DNA of 64,000 nt from Paludisphaera rhizosphaerae (GTDB taxonomy: Bacteria > Planctomycetota > Planctomycetia > Isosphaerales > Isosphaeraceae): the NCBI RefSeq assembly GCF_011065895.1, contig NZ_JAALCR010000022.1:57279-121278 (forward strand). The letters are read 5' to 3'. The position numbers were made by a program, and so were the translations under genes. Below the pieces are notes generated by a model. It was not told where the DNA came from. It saw nothing but the letters and a program-made list of their open reading frames with translations, and did not search any database. Of this stretch, positions 28,629 to 39,719 are shown one piece after another; within the stretch, counting starts at the first letter, position 1, and each line of letters begins with the position of its first letter.

Positions 28629-31118
28629 TCACTCTTCGTAGAGGTCGCCGATGCACGAGTCGACGGCGTCGGGAACCAGAGCCTTCGCCGGTTCCTCGTG
28701 GTGAACCTTGCCGTTTGCGGACGGTTCCGGCTTGAGGGCTGGTACGTGCTTCGGCTTCTTCGGCGGCGGAGCGTCGTTCCAGAGCTTGTCGGCGACGACC
28801 ACGAAGGCCGGCACCAGGATCGGCCGGACGAGGAAGGTGTCCAGCAGGATGCCCAGGCCCAGCGAAAAGCCCAGTTCGCGCAGCGAGGTCAGGCTGCCGG
28901 TCAGCATCGAGCCGAACGTGCCCGCCATGATGAGGCCGCACGAGCTGATGATCCCGCCAGTGTGAGCCACAGCCCGGCGCGTCCCTTCGACGACGCCGTG
29001 CTTGGCTTCCTCCTCGATCACACGCGCCATGAGGAGGATATTGTAGTCCTCTCCCACGGCCACCAGGATCACGAACAGGAAGAAGCCGACCGTCCAGTCC
29101 AGCCCCGCCCAGGGTTCAGGGCCGTGGTGCAGGTTCTTGAAGACCAGCTCGGTGATCCCCAGCGACGCCAGGTAGCCCAGAACGACCGTGAAAATCAGGT
29201 AGAGGCACGTTCCCGGTCGCTTCAGCAGGGCGACCAGGATCACGTACACGCCGAAAGTCACCAGGAAGTACATCCGGTGCTCGTCGCCCGTCGTGACCCG
29301 CATGAGGTCATTCACCGCCGATGTGGAGCCGGCCAGGCCGACGCCCACCGCGCCGTGGATCGGCCCCTCGGGCTTGCTGGCGGCGTCGAGCGTCTCCTCG
29401 ATCCGGGCGAGCGCTTCCAGACTGGCCCGCGAGAACGGGTCGGATGAGAAGACCACGTCGAACCGACTGATATGGTTCTGGTCCTTCGGCTCGGCCGGCT
29501 TGACGCTGATGTAACGGCCCTCGGCCGCCGCGTGGAGCGCCTTGTCGGCCATCCGCTGGAGGAAGTTCATCTCCGAGGCCGGCGGCGAAGGCCTGCCGAG
29601 CGGCTGCGTCAGCGAGCGGACCTCGGCGACGCCCGGAACGGCCAGCAGCCGCTTCGTCATCTCCGCGACCTTGTCGCGGCCTTCGGGCGATCGGAAGTCG
29701 AGCTTCGGATTCTCCACCACCGCGATCGTCGGGCTCAACTCCCCGACCGCGAAGTATCGCCGGATGACCGAGGCTCCGATGACGCTCGGCCGATCGGGCG
29801 CGAGGTCGGCAAGCTGGCTGTAGTTCGACGTCGTCTGGGCGCCGATGACGGCCAGCGGCACCAGAGCGGCGAGGCTCACGAAGAGAATCCATAGCGGGTG
29901 GCGGACGACCAGGCTCGACACCGCCACCCAGAACCCCGTCATCGGGGTTTCATTCAGGCTCTCCTGCTCGCGGTCAGCCCCGGGAGTGTGATGGGGGGGC
30001 TTGAACGGCCAGAAAATCGCGCCGCCGAGCCAGGAAAGCATCATCGGTGCGAGCGTCAGGGCGGCCAGCAGGGCGATCGTCAGGCTGAGTGCGATGGCCG
30101 GGCCGGTGTAGCGGATCTTGGCGAAGCTGGAGAAGATGAGCATCCCCAGCCCGATCACAACGGTCCCCGCGCTCGCGACAAGTGCGCCGCCGACCTGTTC
30201 GATCGACTCGCGGAGTGCGTCACGGCGCGAGCGGCCTCGGGCCAATTCCTCGCGGTACCGGGCGATCAGGAAGAGGCAGTAGTCGGTCCCTGCTCCGAAG
30301 AGGACGACCACCACGAAGACCCTGGTGATGTTGATGACCTGAAAGCTCAGCCAGGGAGCCTCCCAGCGTGTCGCCAGGTCCGACGAGACGGCCGCCAGGG
30401 AGGCGATCGCCTTCATGGAGACGACGACCGAGAAGGCGATCGTCACCAGCGGCACCATGGCGAGCAGCGGGGAGCGGTAGACGACCAGCAGAATGGCGAC
30501 CACCAGGACGATGGTGGCGACGGTCGTGGCGTCGATGCTCTCCTGGGCCGCTCGGTTCATGTCGTGGCCGACGACCGCGGAGCCAGAGACGGATCGGACC
30601 AGGCCCTCAGGGAGGGGCGGCTGCTTGGCGAGGTACTCCAGAATCTGGTCGACGGCGATTCGGGTTCGCCGCGAAAGGTAGGTGCCGTTGAGCGAGGCGA
30701 TGGAGAGGACGGCCTGCCCCTTGCCGTCCTTCGCCGTGCCGATCAGCCGCTGACCGATGACCGGCGAGCGGTGGGTGTCCAGCTTCTTGACCCCCAGCGT
30801 CGGCTCGGCCTCGCTCCATTTGTAGAAGTCGGCCGCGAACTTCTCGACGAAGGCGAGGTCGTCAGGACTGAGCGCGGCGTCCTTCCGTTCGTGGATGAAA
30901 ACGACCTGTGAACTCGCCGCGTCGCGCGGGAAGCCGCGCTCCATCAGGTCCTGGCCGACGACGCTGGGATATTCGCGGGGGAAGAACCGGACGTCGTCGT
31001 CCTTGGTCACGTTCTCCCATCGCGGTGCGTAAAGAAACAGCAGCGTCGTCGCTGAAATCCAGAGCAGCAGCACGATCCAGGATCGACGCTGAACCAGTCC
31101 GGCGAGAAAAGAGAACAT
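28629..31118 (-). CDS. MMPL-family RND transporter
   Basis: An 829-aa inner-membrane exporter of the MMPL/RND superfamily, which moves lipids or hydrophobic compounds with the proton motive force. Two halves each have one N-terminal membrane helix, a large periplasmic domain and a bundle of five to six helices. FVVVVLFGAGTDYCLFLIARYREE is the first-half signature with the proton-relay Asp/Tyr. VGFFLFVILVAVGEDYNILL matches it in the second half. The C-terminal tail is short and soluble. The gene is transcribed away from a small unknown gene. No partner fusion or outer-membrane genes are adjacent. Confidence 0.9.
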   Translation of the reverse strand: MFSFLAGLVQRRSWIVLLLWISATTLLFLYAPRWENVTKDDDVRFFPREYPSVVGQDLMERGFPRDAASSQVVFIHERKDAALSPDDLAFVEKFAADFYKWSEAEPTLGVKKLDTHRSPVIGQRLIGTAKDGKGQAVLSIASLNGTYLSRRTRIAVDQILEYLAKQPPLPEGLVRSVSGSAVVGHDMNRAAQESIDATTVATIVLVVAILLVVYRSPLLAMVPLVTIAFSVVVSMKAIASLAAVSSDLATRWEAPWLSFQVINITRVFVVVVLFGAGTDYCLFLIARYREELARGRSRRDALRESIEQVGGALVASAGTVVIGLGMLIFSSFAKIRYTGPAIALSLTIALLAALTLAPMMLSWLGGAIFWPFKPPHHTPGADREQESLNETPMTGFWVAVSSLVVRHPLWILFVSLAALVPLAVIGAQTTSNYSQLADLAPDRPSVIGASVIRRYFAVGELSPTIAVVENPKLDFRSPEGRDKVAEMTKRLLAVPGVAEVRSLTQPLGRPSPPASEMNFLQRMADKALHAAAEGRYISVKPAEPKDQNHISRFDVVFSSDPFSRASLEALARIEETLDAASKPEGPIHGAVGVGLAGSTSAVNDLMRVTTGDEHRMYFLVTFGVYVILVALLKRPGTCLYLIFTVVLGYLASLGITELVFKNLHHGPEPWAGLDWTVGFFLFVILVAVGEDYNILLMARVIEEEAKHGVVEGTRRAVAHTGGIISSCGLIMAGTFGSMLTGSLTSLRELGFSLGLGILLDTFLVRPILVPAFVVVADKLWNDAPPPKKPKHVPALKPEPSANGKVHHEEPAKALVPDAVDSCIGDLYEE

Positions 31119-31437
31119 ATTCGGATCGTGTTCCCGTATAGGATCCGGGGACGTTCATCCTGAACTGGTCCGCCGGTTGGCGTCCGGCCGATCCCAAGTC
31201 ATCCAGCAGCAAGCATTTTGGTTGAGAGGGATGAGTCTAGTCGATCCCCATCGCCCTGTCAAAGCGTAACGCAAACCCTGGGCCTGGGCGAGCCCCTCGC
31301 CTGGCGGTCCATCGGAAGAGATCGGACGATCCGGACGTCGGGTTGGCCTGAAACTTGCCGTGACGCGTATTATCCTTTAGAAGATTCCAAGCGGGCCGTC
31401 GATCCGGCCCGGAAATGGTGTCCTGAGGAAACCTGCC
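31119..31437. promoter_or_regulatory. Divergent intergenic region with a weak promoter candidate
   Basis: About 320 bases between two divergent starts. TTGGCC (31343-31348) and TATTAT (31368-31373), 19 bp apart, may be a plus-strand promoter about 65 bases before the TTG start at 31438. Otherwise nothing is recognised. Confidence 0.3.
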
Positions 31438-31833
31438 TTGTCGCCCTCAACGCTCCGAGAACTCAGCATCAACTGGACGGGCCGGCTGGCCCACTTCAAC
31501 ACGCATCGAAATGATGAGCATCTGAACGCGCTGTACGAAGAGTGCCTCCGTTTCGTCGGCCTGCACCTAGAGAACGACCTGTCCCGGTCCGACTACTGGT
31601 CGCGGAGGCCGCTGGACCGACGCCTGGCAGTGCTCCTCTACCTGGTCGATCAGGGTGTGGTTGAAATGGCCGCGAAGCACGGCCGTCACCAGTTCATTCC
31701 GACGACCGACGCCGAAGCGTGGGTCGCCTCCAACCCGGCCATGCGTCCCTTTTCCAAGGCGACGCTCGAGCTGATCGCGGCCCTCCGGCATTACGCCGCC
31801 CGGCTTTCCCGGCCGCGCAAGTCCTCGTCCTAA
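31438..31833 (+). CDS. Conserved-looking small soluble protein of unknown function
   Basis: A 131-aa protein starting at TTG 31438, with GAGGA 9 bases upstream. It is mostly helical. It contains ERECHL-like charged helices (NDEHLNALYEECLRFVGLHL), WSRRPLDRRLAVLLYLVDQGV, and a short beta-like VVEMAAKHGRHQFIP followed by TDAEAWVASNPAMRPF, a winged-helix-like arrangement. No enzymatic motif is seen. Codon use matches that of its neighbours. A GGGGCCC/GGGCCCC inverted repeat at 31854-31882 lies between its stop and the convergent rlmN. Confidence 0.55.
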   Translation: MSPSTLRELSINWTGRLAHFNTHRNDEHLNALYEECLRFVGLHLENDLSRSDYWSRRPLDRRLAVLLYLVDQGVVEMAAKHGRHQFIPTTDAEAWVASNPAMRPFSKATLELIAALRHYAARLSRPRKSSS

Positions 31834-31908
31834 CCTGGACGTCGACGACGTTTGGGGCCCCGAGATCCAACCTCCGGGCCCCGCGAGATCCTTCTCCAGG
31901 CTCCCCAC

Positions 31909-32961
31909 TCACCCCGTACCGGCGAGGGTGCCGCAGGCGGCCTGGATGTCCTTCCCGCCCGAATAGCGGCGGACGATCGGCTGGCCGACGTGGCGTGTGA
32001 GTGCGTCGCGGAAGGATTGCAGCTCGTCAGCGCCTGGAGGCGAGTAGCGGCCGGTGGGGTCGGTGACCTCGATGAGGTCGACGCGGACGGGCGTATCGCC
32101 GATCAGTTCGCCCAGGGCTCGGGCGTCGTCCTCGCCGACGTTCACGCCGCTGATGCAGACGTACGCCAGCGTGACGCGGGTCCGCCGCGCCAGGGCGTAC
32201 CTGCGCGCGGCGGCGACAACCTCGGCGACCGGCCACCGGGCGGCGACGGGGACTAACTCGCGACGTTTCTCGTCGGTCGCGGCACCCAGGCTGACGGCCA
32301 GACGGTAGCGACGGCCTTCGCGGGTGTAGCGGTCGATCTCCGGAACGAGGCCCACGGTGCTGATCGTGATCGCCTTGGCGGCGACCGAGCCGGCCGAGGA
32401 GCATCGCATGAGGTCGGCGGCCGTCATGACGTTGTCGTAGTTCAGGAAGGGCTCCCCCATCCCCATGAAGACGGCCCCCGTCACCCGGCGGCCCTGGGAA
32501 TGGACCACGTCGCGGGCCTGGAGGAACTGGTCGATGATCTCCCATGTCTTGAGGTTGCGCCGAGTGGTCATGCGGGCCGTCGCGCAGAAGGTGCAGCCCA
32601 TCGCGCAACCTACCTGCGAGGACAGGCAGAGGCTGACCGCCCCCTCCTTGTGCAGCGGGATCAGGACCGTCTCAAGAGCCAGGTCTTCGGCCGTCCGGAA
32701 TCGGAGCTTCTGGAATCCGTCGCCCGGCGAAACGACCGAGGCGTCGAGTCGAAGCCGGGGCAGGGGGAGGGGCCCGATCGACTCGGCCAGGCGTTTGGGG
32801 ATCTGAGACTCAGCCATCCAGCGGTCAGGTTCCAGCACCCCGCGGCGGAAGATCGCCGAGAGCAACTTCCGCACGACCACGGCGTCGCAGCCGCGTGCTG
32901 CGGCCCACGTCTCCAGTTCACCCGGCCCTACATCTCTCGGATCGATCGTCACGTCCACCAC
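31909..32961 (-). CDS. rlmN: RlmN/Cfr-family radical SAM 23S rRNA methyltransferase
   Basis: A 350-aa radical SAM enzyme that methylates C2 of adenosine 2503 in 23S rRNA and probably also tRNA (RlmN activity; the Cfr subclass cannot be excluded). The radical SAM cluster is CAMGCTFCA (C-x3-C-x2-C). FMGMGEPFLNYDNVM is the GGEP-type motif, and the C-terminal catalytic Cys is in QAACGTLAG. The GTG start at 32961 has GAGGAAAG 6 bases upstream and gives the usual family length. The open frame to 33063 adds 34 residues of low quality. Confidence 0.9.
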   Translation of the reverse strand: MVDVTIDPRDVGPGELETWAAARGCDAVVVRKLLSAIFRRGVLEPDRWMAESQIPKRLAESIGPLPLPRLRLDASVVSPGDGFQKLRFRTAEDLALETVLIPLHKEGAVSLCLSSQVGCAMGCTFCATARMTTRRNLKTWEIIDQFLQARDVVHSQGRRVTGAVFMGMGEPFLNYDNVMTAADLMRCSSAGSVAAKAITISTVGLVPEIDRYTREGRRYRLAVSLGAATDEKRRELVPVAARWPVAEVVAAARRYALARRTRVTLAYVCISGVNVGEDDARALGELIGDTPVRVDLIEVTDPTGRYSPPGADELQSFRDALTRHVGQPIVRRYSGGKDIQAACGTLAGTG

Positions 32962-33635
32962 TTGCTTTCCTCGACGGCGGTCCCTGGTGCGTTCTCGCCC
33001 CAGGATATCAGAGTGGGACCCCTCCGCAGAATTCCACCTTGCACCAGCCGAGACGTCCGCCAAAGAAATCCAATAGGGAGTAACATCCAGGTAAGGAGAG
33101 TGAGCGTGCGGGCTTGGCTCCTGCTTTTCGAACTGAGTGATGGACGACGCTTGTGCGCCAGCGAAAAATGGTCAATCGAAGCCAATCCTCCAGCAACGCC
33201 GGGCGATCGGCCGAGGGGAACTCGGCGGATTGGTATGGGCTTGTTAAGTTGTTTTGTGAAAAAGCCTTGTGTTTCGTGGGTGAAGGGCGTCCCAGGGCCT
33301 CGGAGGCTCCGGTCGGTCGAACGAAAGGCGTGCGAACGAACCCGAGCAGACCCAGTCCGCTTCAATATCGCGATCAGGCCGGCGAACATCCAAGATGAGG
33401 CGTCCGGCGTCGAAATCCAGATTTCGATGGTGTTGAAAATTCCTTAGATTCTCGAACAAACCAACGGGATGAACGCGGCGTAGGAATTGAGATTCGCAAG
33501 CGATCAAGCCGGCCGTCGAGGGGATGAGACGTCGTCCTGGAGCGGTCCGGATCGGAATGGACGAGGGGGTTCAACGGGACCCTCTCAGGGCCGTCGTCGG
33601 TCCCACCATGGACATCGAAGAGGAGAGATTCGAGT
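32962..33635. other. Long intergenic region upstream of htrA
   Basis: About 670 bases between divergent rlmN and htrA. It is AT-richer than the genes. Frames present have no protein-like features. A weak TTGAAA (33433-33438) has no good -10 partner. Transcription control of htrA probably lies here. Confidence 0.45.
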
Positions 33636-35228
<1,593 letters not shown>

Positions 35229-35236
35229 TCCACCTA

Positions 35237-35311
35237 CCGCCGCCCTCCTCGGGCGGCGGCTCTCAAAACGACGAACGGCCGCGCCGAGTGAACTCGGCGC
35301 GGCCGTTCGTC
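35237..35311 (+). terminator. Tandem hairpins, second with a 19-bp perfect stem
   Basis: CCGCCGCCC / GGGCGGCGG (35237-35245 / 35251-35259) is followed by a perfect 19-bp stem at 35270-35288 / 35293-35311 with a TGAA tetraloop. Together they should terminate htrA strongly, even without a long T run. Confidence 0.8.
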
Positions 35312-35723
35312 ATCTATGGTGATCCAGAGTGACCGGGTCCGTGGGGTCAATCGGGTGGGCGGCTACGAAGTCGGTGGGTCGTCCTGGTGGTAGAACGAGT
35401 TATCGACCTGCAACCCTTCACGAATCACTCAAACCAATTGGGCCGATTGGATTCAAGCCGGTCGCTCGGACGGCCGAAACTCGTCCGGTCGTCCGACGCC
35501 TGCGGGTCGGCGAGACAGATCCGCGTGGGCCGTTGGATTGGATCTGCCCGTTCGCGAGGTTCTGTTGTATTGTAGTCGATAGAGGGGGGCCGGGCGCGTC
35601 CGCGAGGGGTCGTCCCGGCGGTGGCCAGCTCAGGGAACACGAAGAAAAGACACCCACCGGCGGTCAGGACGGGCGATGCGACTTCGTCGCCGTGGCCGAC
35701 GCGTGTCGAGGATGAAGGTCGCG
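35312..35723. other. Intergenic region before the aminotransferase
   Basis: About 410 bases with no recognised gene. An AT-richer patch near 35560-35580 may contain a -10-like TATTGT, but no clear -35 element was found. Confidence 0.4.
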
Positions 35724-36974
35724 ATGAACGATCCGACGACGAACACCGGATCCGAAGAACACGAGTCGACCGAACGCTACGATATCGAGGTCGCGCCCCG
35801 GGTCCGGAACCTGCCGCCGTACCTCTTCGGCAAGATCAACGAGCTGAAGTATCGGAAGCGCACCGCCGGGGACGACGTCATCGACCTGGGCATGGGCAAC
35901 CCGACCGACCCCCCCGAACAGTGGGTCGTCGATAAGCTCTGCGAGGCCGCCCAGGATTCGCGGAACCACCGCTACAGCGTCGCCACGGGGATCTACAACC
36001 TCCGTCGCGAGGTCGCTGCGAAGTACGAGCGGCGGTTCGGCGTGAAGCTCGACCCCGACCAGGAGGTCGTGGCGACGATCGGCTCGAAGGAAGGGTTCAG
36101 CCACATGTGCCTGGCCCTGCTCGGGCCTGGCGACACCGCGCTGGTCCCCGCGCCCACCTTCCCGATCCACAGCCACGCCGTCGCGCTGGCCTCGGCCAAC
36201 GCCATCTCGCTGGACGTCCGCGACCAGCAGGCGTTCCTGACAAACATCGCCCGGGTGTGCGACAGCCTGCTCCCCCGGCCCAAGATCCTGGTGCTGAACT
36301 ACCCCCACAATCCCTCGTCGGCGGTCGTCGAGCCGGCCTTCTTCGAGGAGATCGTGGCGCTGGCGAAGAAGTACCGCTTCTTCGTGATCCACGACTTCGC
36401 CTACGGCGACATCGGCTTCGACGGCTACCAGCCGCCGAGCTTCCTGTCGGTGAAGGGGGCGACGAAGGTCGGCTGCGAATTCACGACCATGTCCAAGGGC
36501 TACAACATGGCCGGCTGGCGGGTCGGCTTCGCGGCCGGCAACCGCGATATGCTCGGCGCTCTCAAGGCGATCAAGGGCTACTACGACTACGGCATCTTCC
36601 AGGCCGTGCAGGTTGCCGCGATCGTCGCCCTTCGCCACGGCGAGGAAGGGCGGGCCGCGCAGGTCGCCGAGTATCAGGAGCGCCGCGACGTCATGGTCCG
36701 CGGCCTTCGGCGACTAGGATGGGAAGTCGAGCCGCCCAAGGCCGGCATGTTCGTCTGGGCGAACATGCCTGAGCCCTGGAGGAGCCAGATGGGCTCGATC
36801 GACTTCGCCATGAAGCTGCTGGAGGAGGCGAACGTCGCCGTCAGCCCCGGCCGGGGCTTCGGCGAGGCCGGAGAGGGCTGTCTGCGGCTGGCTCTCGTCG
36901 AAAACTCCCACCGTCTCCGCCAGGCGATCCGCCAGATCGGCCGCTGCCTGCGGGTCGAGCCCGCCGTCAGCTAA
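35724..36974 (+). CDS. Class I/II PLP-dependent aminotransferase (AlaC/LL-diaminopimelate aminotransferase-like)
   Basis: A 416-aa PLP enzyme. [17 protein letters not shown] and [18 protein letters not shown] are the start signature of the AlaC/YfdZ and LL-DAP-aminotransferase groups. K258 in [14 protein letters not shown] is the Schiff-base lysine. [11 protein letters not shown] and [11 protein letters not shown] supply the PLP-binding Asn and Asp/Tyr. [16 protein letters not shown] provides the carboxylate-binding Arg. The ATG at 35724 has GAAGG 5 bases upstream; an ATG at 35712 is the alternative. It could make alanine or take part in lysine/cell-wall synthesis. Confidence 0.87.
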   Translation: MNDPTTNTGSEEHESTERYDIEVAPRVRNLPPYLFGKINELKYRKRTAGDDVIDLGMGNPTDPPEQWVVDKLCEAAQDSRNHRYSVATGIYNLRREVAAKYERRFGVKLDPDQEVVATIGSKEGFSHMCLALLGPGDTALVPAPTFPIHSHAVALASANAISLDVRDQQAFLTNIARVCDSLLPRPKILVLNYPHNPSSAVVEPAFFEEIVALAKKYRFFVIHDFAYGDIGFDGYQPPSFLSVKGATKVGCEFTTMSKGYNMAGWRVGFAAGNRDMLGALKAIKGYYDYGIFQAVQVAAIVALRHGEEGRAAQVAEYQERRDVMVRGLRRLGWEVEPPKAGMFVWANMPEPWRSQMGSIDFAMKLLEEANVAVSPGRGFGEAGEGCLRLALVENSHRLRQAIRQIGRCLRVEPAVS

Positions 36975-36997
36975 GCCGATCTTCGGTCCGACCCAGG

Positions 36998-37019
36998 CCG
37001 GGACGCTCAGGCGTCCCGG
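36998..37019. terminator. Bidirectional terminator with the minus-strand stop codon in its loop
   Basis: CCGGGACGC / GCGTCCCGG pair over 9 bp with loop TCAG. TCA at 37007-37009 is the reverse complement of the TGA stop of the PIN-TRAM gene. It separates convergent genes. Confidence 0.72.
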
Positions 37020-38110
37020 TTCCGGCCCTGCGGGGCAGAGGGCGGGTTGTCGTGGTGGGCCTGCTGGTTCGAGACGCCAGCCCCCTTGGGGGGCGGCACC
37101 TGGTCCAGTCGACCGAAGATCATCCGCCCTGCGCTGGTCTGCAGGACGCTGGTGACGGTCAGCCGCACGTTTTCGCCCAGGTGGTAGGCCCCCTGTTCGG
37201 CCACGACCATCGTCCCGTCGTCGAGATAGCCGACGCCCTGGCCTGACTCTTCGCCCCGCTTGATGAGCTTAACGCCCAGATTCTCGCCCGGCAGGACGAT
37301 GGGCTTCATCGCGTTGGCCAGGTCATTGAGGTTGATGACGTCCACTCCCTGGAGTCGGGCGATCTTGTTGAGGTTGTAGTCGTTGGTGACGACCTTGCCT
37401 CCGAGATGCTTCGCGAGGATCACCAGCCGCTGATCGACCTCGCGGACTCCGGCCAGTTCGGGGATCTCGGCGTCATCGATGCGGACCTCCACGCCGGGCG
37501 ACTTCTGGAGTCGATTCAGGATGTCCAGCCCGCGCCGGCCGCGGTTGCGTCGGAGCTTGTCGGAGCTGTCGGCGATCCCCTGCAGCTCCTGAAGGACGAA
37601 CCGGGGGACGACCATCGGCTGGTCAATGACTTTGGTTTCAGCCACGTCGGCGATCCGCCCGTCGATCACGACCGAGGTGTCCAGCACCAACGGCCGCGCT
37701 CCCTTGACCTCCTTCGAGAACTCGACGTAAGGGATGACGAATCGGAAGTCGTCCTTGGTCTGCAACAGGGTCGAGATGCAGATGTAGGTGATGAAGACCA
37801 TGATCACGCTGGAAACCACTGGGTGGATCAGCGGGTTGAGAGACTGGTGCATCGCCGGCTGGAGGGCGTCGTTGATGAGGTTGCTCAGGAAGATGCCGAC
37901 GATGACCCCGAAATATATGGCGGAAATCGTCTGGATCTTCTTGCGGGGGGTCAGCAGGTCGCCGATGACGAAGGCGATCGCCGCCAGCATCAGACCGACG
38001 AAGAAGACCGCCGGCTTTCCCAACTCATTCTCGCCGACGACTCCAGCCAGCTTTGAACCGACGGCTGCGACGACGAGGATGAATGCGATCCGGATGAATA
38101 CAAGCAACAT
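37007..38110 (-). CDS. PIN/TRAM domain membrane protein (YacL-like)
   Basis: A 367-aa protein. The N-terminal third has four membrane segments (for example MLLVFIRIAFILVVAAVGS and VISDLL-type helices around residues 38-110). The PIN domain runs from about 145 to 265, with LVLDTSVVIDGRIAD (first Asp), VPRFVLQELQ (Glu) and VVTNDYNL (Asp). A TRAM domain follows (about 285-345, VKLIKRGEESGQGVGYLDDGTMVV), and a disordered tail ends it. The arrangement is that of Bacillus YacL and planctomycete relatives, suspected membrane-bound RNases. It lies on the same strand about 100 bases after the HIT gene. Confidence 0.9.
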   Translation of the reverse strand: MLLVFIRIAFILVVAAVGSKLAGVVGENELGKPAVFFVGLMLAAIAFVIGDLLTPRKKIQTISAIYFGVIVGIFLSNLINDALQPAMHQSLNPLIHPVVSSVIMVFITYICISTLLQTKDDFRFVIPYVEFSKEVKGARPLVLDTSVVIDGRIADVAETKVIDQPMVVPRFVLQELQGIADSSDKLRRNRGRRGLDILNRLQKSPGVEVRIDDAEIPELAGVREVDQRLVILAKHLGGKVVTNDYNLNKIARLQGVDVINLNDLANAMKPIVLPGENLGVKLIKRGEESGQGVGYLDDGTMVVAEQGAYHLGENVRLTVTSVLQTSAGRMIFGRLDQVPPPKGAGVSNQQAHHDNPPSAPQGRNRDA

Positions 38111-38212
38111 GGGAGGATGACCTCTGGCGAATCGGAGCGGGTATGAATCGGTTCGGGGATCAACGACACAAGATAAGGCCGTTGCGATAAAAAGCTAGAT
38201 GGAGGAATTGTT

Positions 38213-38731
38213 TCAGGGGCGAGCGCCGGAGGCAAGGTCCGCCTCGATCTCTCTTCGCAGGCGTTCGTGGAAGGACGAGAGGCTTTCGGTGATCACCTTG
38301 GTCTCGCCGAGGATCGGCATGAAGTTCACGTCGCCGTCCCAACGCGGGACGATGTGCCAGTGGAGATGGCCGGGGAGCCCTGCGCCGGCCGCGCGACCCT
38401 GGTTCAGGCCGATGTTGTAGCCGTGGGGCCGCATCATCCGGTCCAGGATGGTGGTCATCCACCGGATCGTCTCGATCGGTTGGGTAAGCTCTCGGCCCTC
38501 AAGCTCGGCGAGGGTCGCCTTGTGCGCGGTGGGGGCGATCAGAAGGTGCCCATTGTTGTAGGGGTAGCGGTTGAGGACGACGACGGTCTCATCCCCCCTC
38601 CAGGCGATCAGGTTCTCGGCGTCTCGGTCCTGAGCCAAGCCCGCGCAGAGAAAGCAGGCCGGAGCGTCGGTCGCGCGGACCTCCCCCGTCACATATTGCG
38701 CACGCCAGGGCGCCCAGATTCGGTCGAGCAA
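38213..38731 (-). CDS. HIT-family nucleotide hydrolase/phosphorylase
   Basis: A 172-aa histidine-triad protein. The triad is H122, H124 and H126 in GHLHWHIVPRW. The start DRIWAPWRAQYV is typical of the Ap4A-phosphorylase-like branch. CFLCAGL is a Cys pair seen in many members. It probably acts on dinucleoside polyphosphates or AMP adducts. The start is uncertain: TTG at 38731 gives the usual family length, and AGG lies upstream, while an ATG at 38902 would add 57 unlike residues. Confidence 0.8.
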   Translation of the reverse strand: MLDRIWAPWRAQYVTGEVRATDAPACFLCAGLAQDRDAENLIAWRGDETVVVLNRYPYNNGHLLIAPTAHKATLAELEGRELTQPIETIRWMTTILDRMMRPHGYNIGLNQGRAAGAGLPGHLHWHIVPRWDGDVNFMPILGETKVITESLSSFHERLRREIEADLASGARP

Positions 38732-38939
38732 GTTCGGCGAACCTCGGCCGACCGCCGCGTCGCGATTCGAGCCGCGAGGCGCAGTGTCGGCACGGACGAG
38801 ATATTTGTGGGGAGCGAGCGGACGGTTCGCACAGGTGTCGCGTCCGGGGGAGACTCGCGCAGCCGTACCTCGATCATAACACCCAGCCGGTCGCCTCTCC
38901 AATCCGCCCTCGGAAATCGAGAGACGAAATGACCAAGGC

Positions 38940-38966
38940 GAGCGAGGTCTAAAGAATCCCTCGCTC
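38940..38966 (-). terminator. Hairpin with the stop codon of the S26-like gene in its loop
   Basis: GAGCGAGG (38940-38947) pairs with CCTCGCTC (38959-38966). The 11-nt loop contains the TAG stop of the minus-strand gene (38949-38951 on the plus strand read CTA). Confidence 0.6.
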
Positions 38967-39719
38967 CCAGAAGGGAGTGCAACGGGCCCAGACTCGTCCG
39001 GCGATATGGTCGACTTCGACCAGGACGAACTGTGAACGCATCTCGCCGGGACGGACGTTGGAGCCCGGGTCGATCAAGACATGATTGCTGGGAACGCGGA
39101 ACTCCCAGCGTCGCCCGCCGGCGGGAATCTTGACGACGGCCTCGTTCTCATCCACGAGGCAATGCTTCCCGTCGTACACAACCAGTTGGCCGGGCACGGC
39201 GACGACTCTGACGGCGCTCTGAATTTCGGGCGTCGAACCATCCAGCCAGACCCACTGGCCGGGTGCTGGAAGGCGATCCTTGTAAGCGAGGCGATTGACC
39301 AGATACGACCCGTCTTGAGGATCGGGTCCATAGCTGGGCCAGGCGATCAAGGTCAGCGTCCCGAAAATCGGCGCGTGCAAGGCTAGGCTGAGTCCGCCCC
39401 CGGTGACAGCCAGAACCGGCGTGGGGGTGAGGCCCGAAAACGGGTTCTGCCGGACCGCGTCCACCCAACTGAAGGCCTGAAAGAAGATCGAAGCGAGGAG
39501 GAAGAACCACGTCGCCGGATTTCCCCAAAGCAGCAGGACGGTCGCCATCGACGCCAGATACAGGCCCGCCATCACGGCTCCGCGCGTCCGCCGGCCGCCC
39601 GTCCATTGCGGGTAACCCGGGAAGAGAAAGCTCAGCCTCGGCACGTTCGGGGAGAAGGCCGGGAAGACGCCGGACCCGCCGGCGGCTTTGCTGGAATGGA
39701 CGGCGTTTACGGACTTCAT
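38949..39719 (-). CDS. Membrane protein with a degenerate signal-peptidase (S26-like) fold
   Basis: A 256-aa protein with two or three membrane segments (about residues 45-115, including MAGLYLASMATVLLLWG). The C-terminal part follows the order of signal peptidase I blocks: VNRLAYKDRLPAPGQWVWLD; VRVVAVPGQLV where S26 enzymes have KRVVGxPGD; VPSNHVLIDPGSN where they have GDN; and LVEVDHIAGRVWARCTPFW at the end. The catalytic Lys position reads Val, and no Ser of the SMxP motif is seen, so it is probably not a protease. Similar Pro-rich planctomycete proteins may be structural. Function inferred only from fold. Confidence 0.6.
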   Translation of the reverse strand: MKSVNAVHSSKAAGGSGVFPAFSPNVPRLSFLFPGYPQWTGGRRTRGAVMAGLYLASMATVLLLWGNPATWFFLLASIFFQAFSWVDAVRQNPFSGLTPTPVLAVTGGGLSLALHAPIFGTLTLIAWPSYGPDPQDGSYLVNRLAYKDRLPAPGQWVWLDGSTPEIQSAVRVVAVPGQLVVYDGKHCLVDENEAVVKIPAGGRRWEFRVPSNHVLIDPGSNVRPGEMRSQFVLVEVDHIAGRVWARCTPFWERGIL

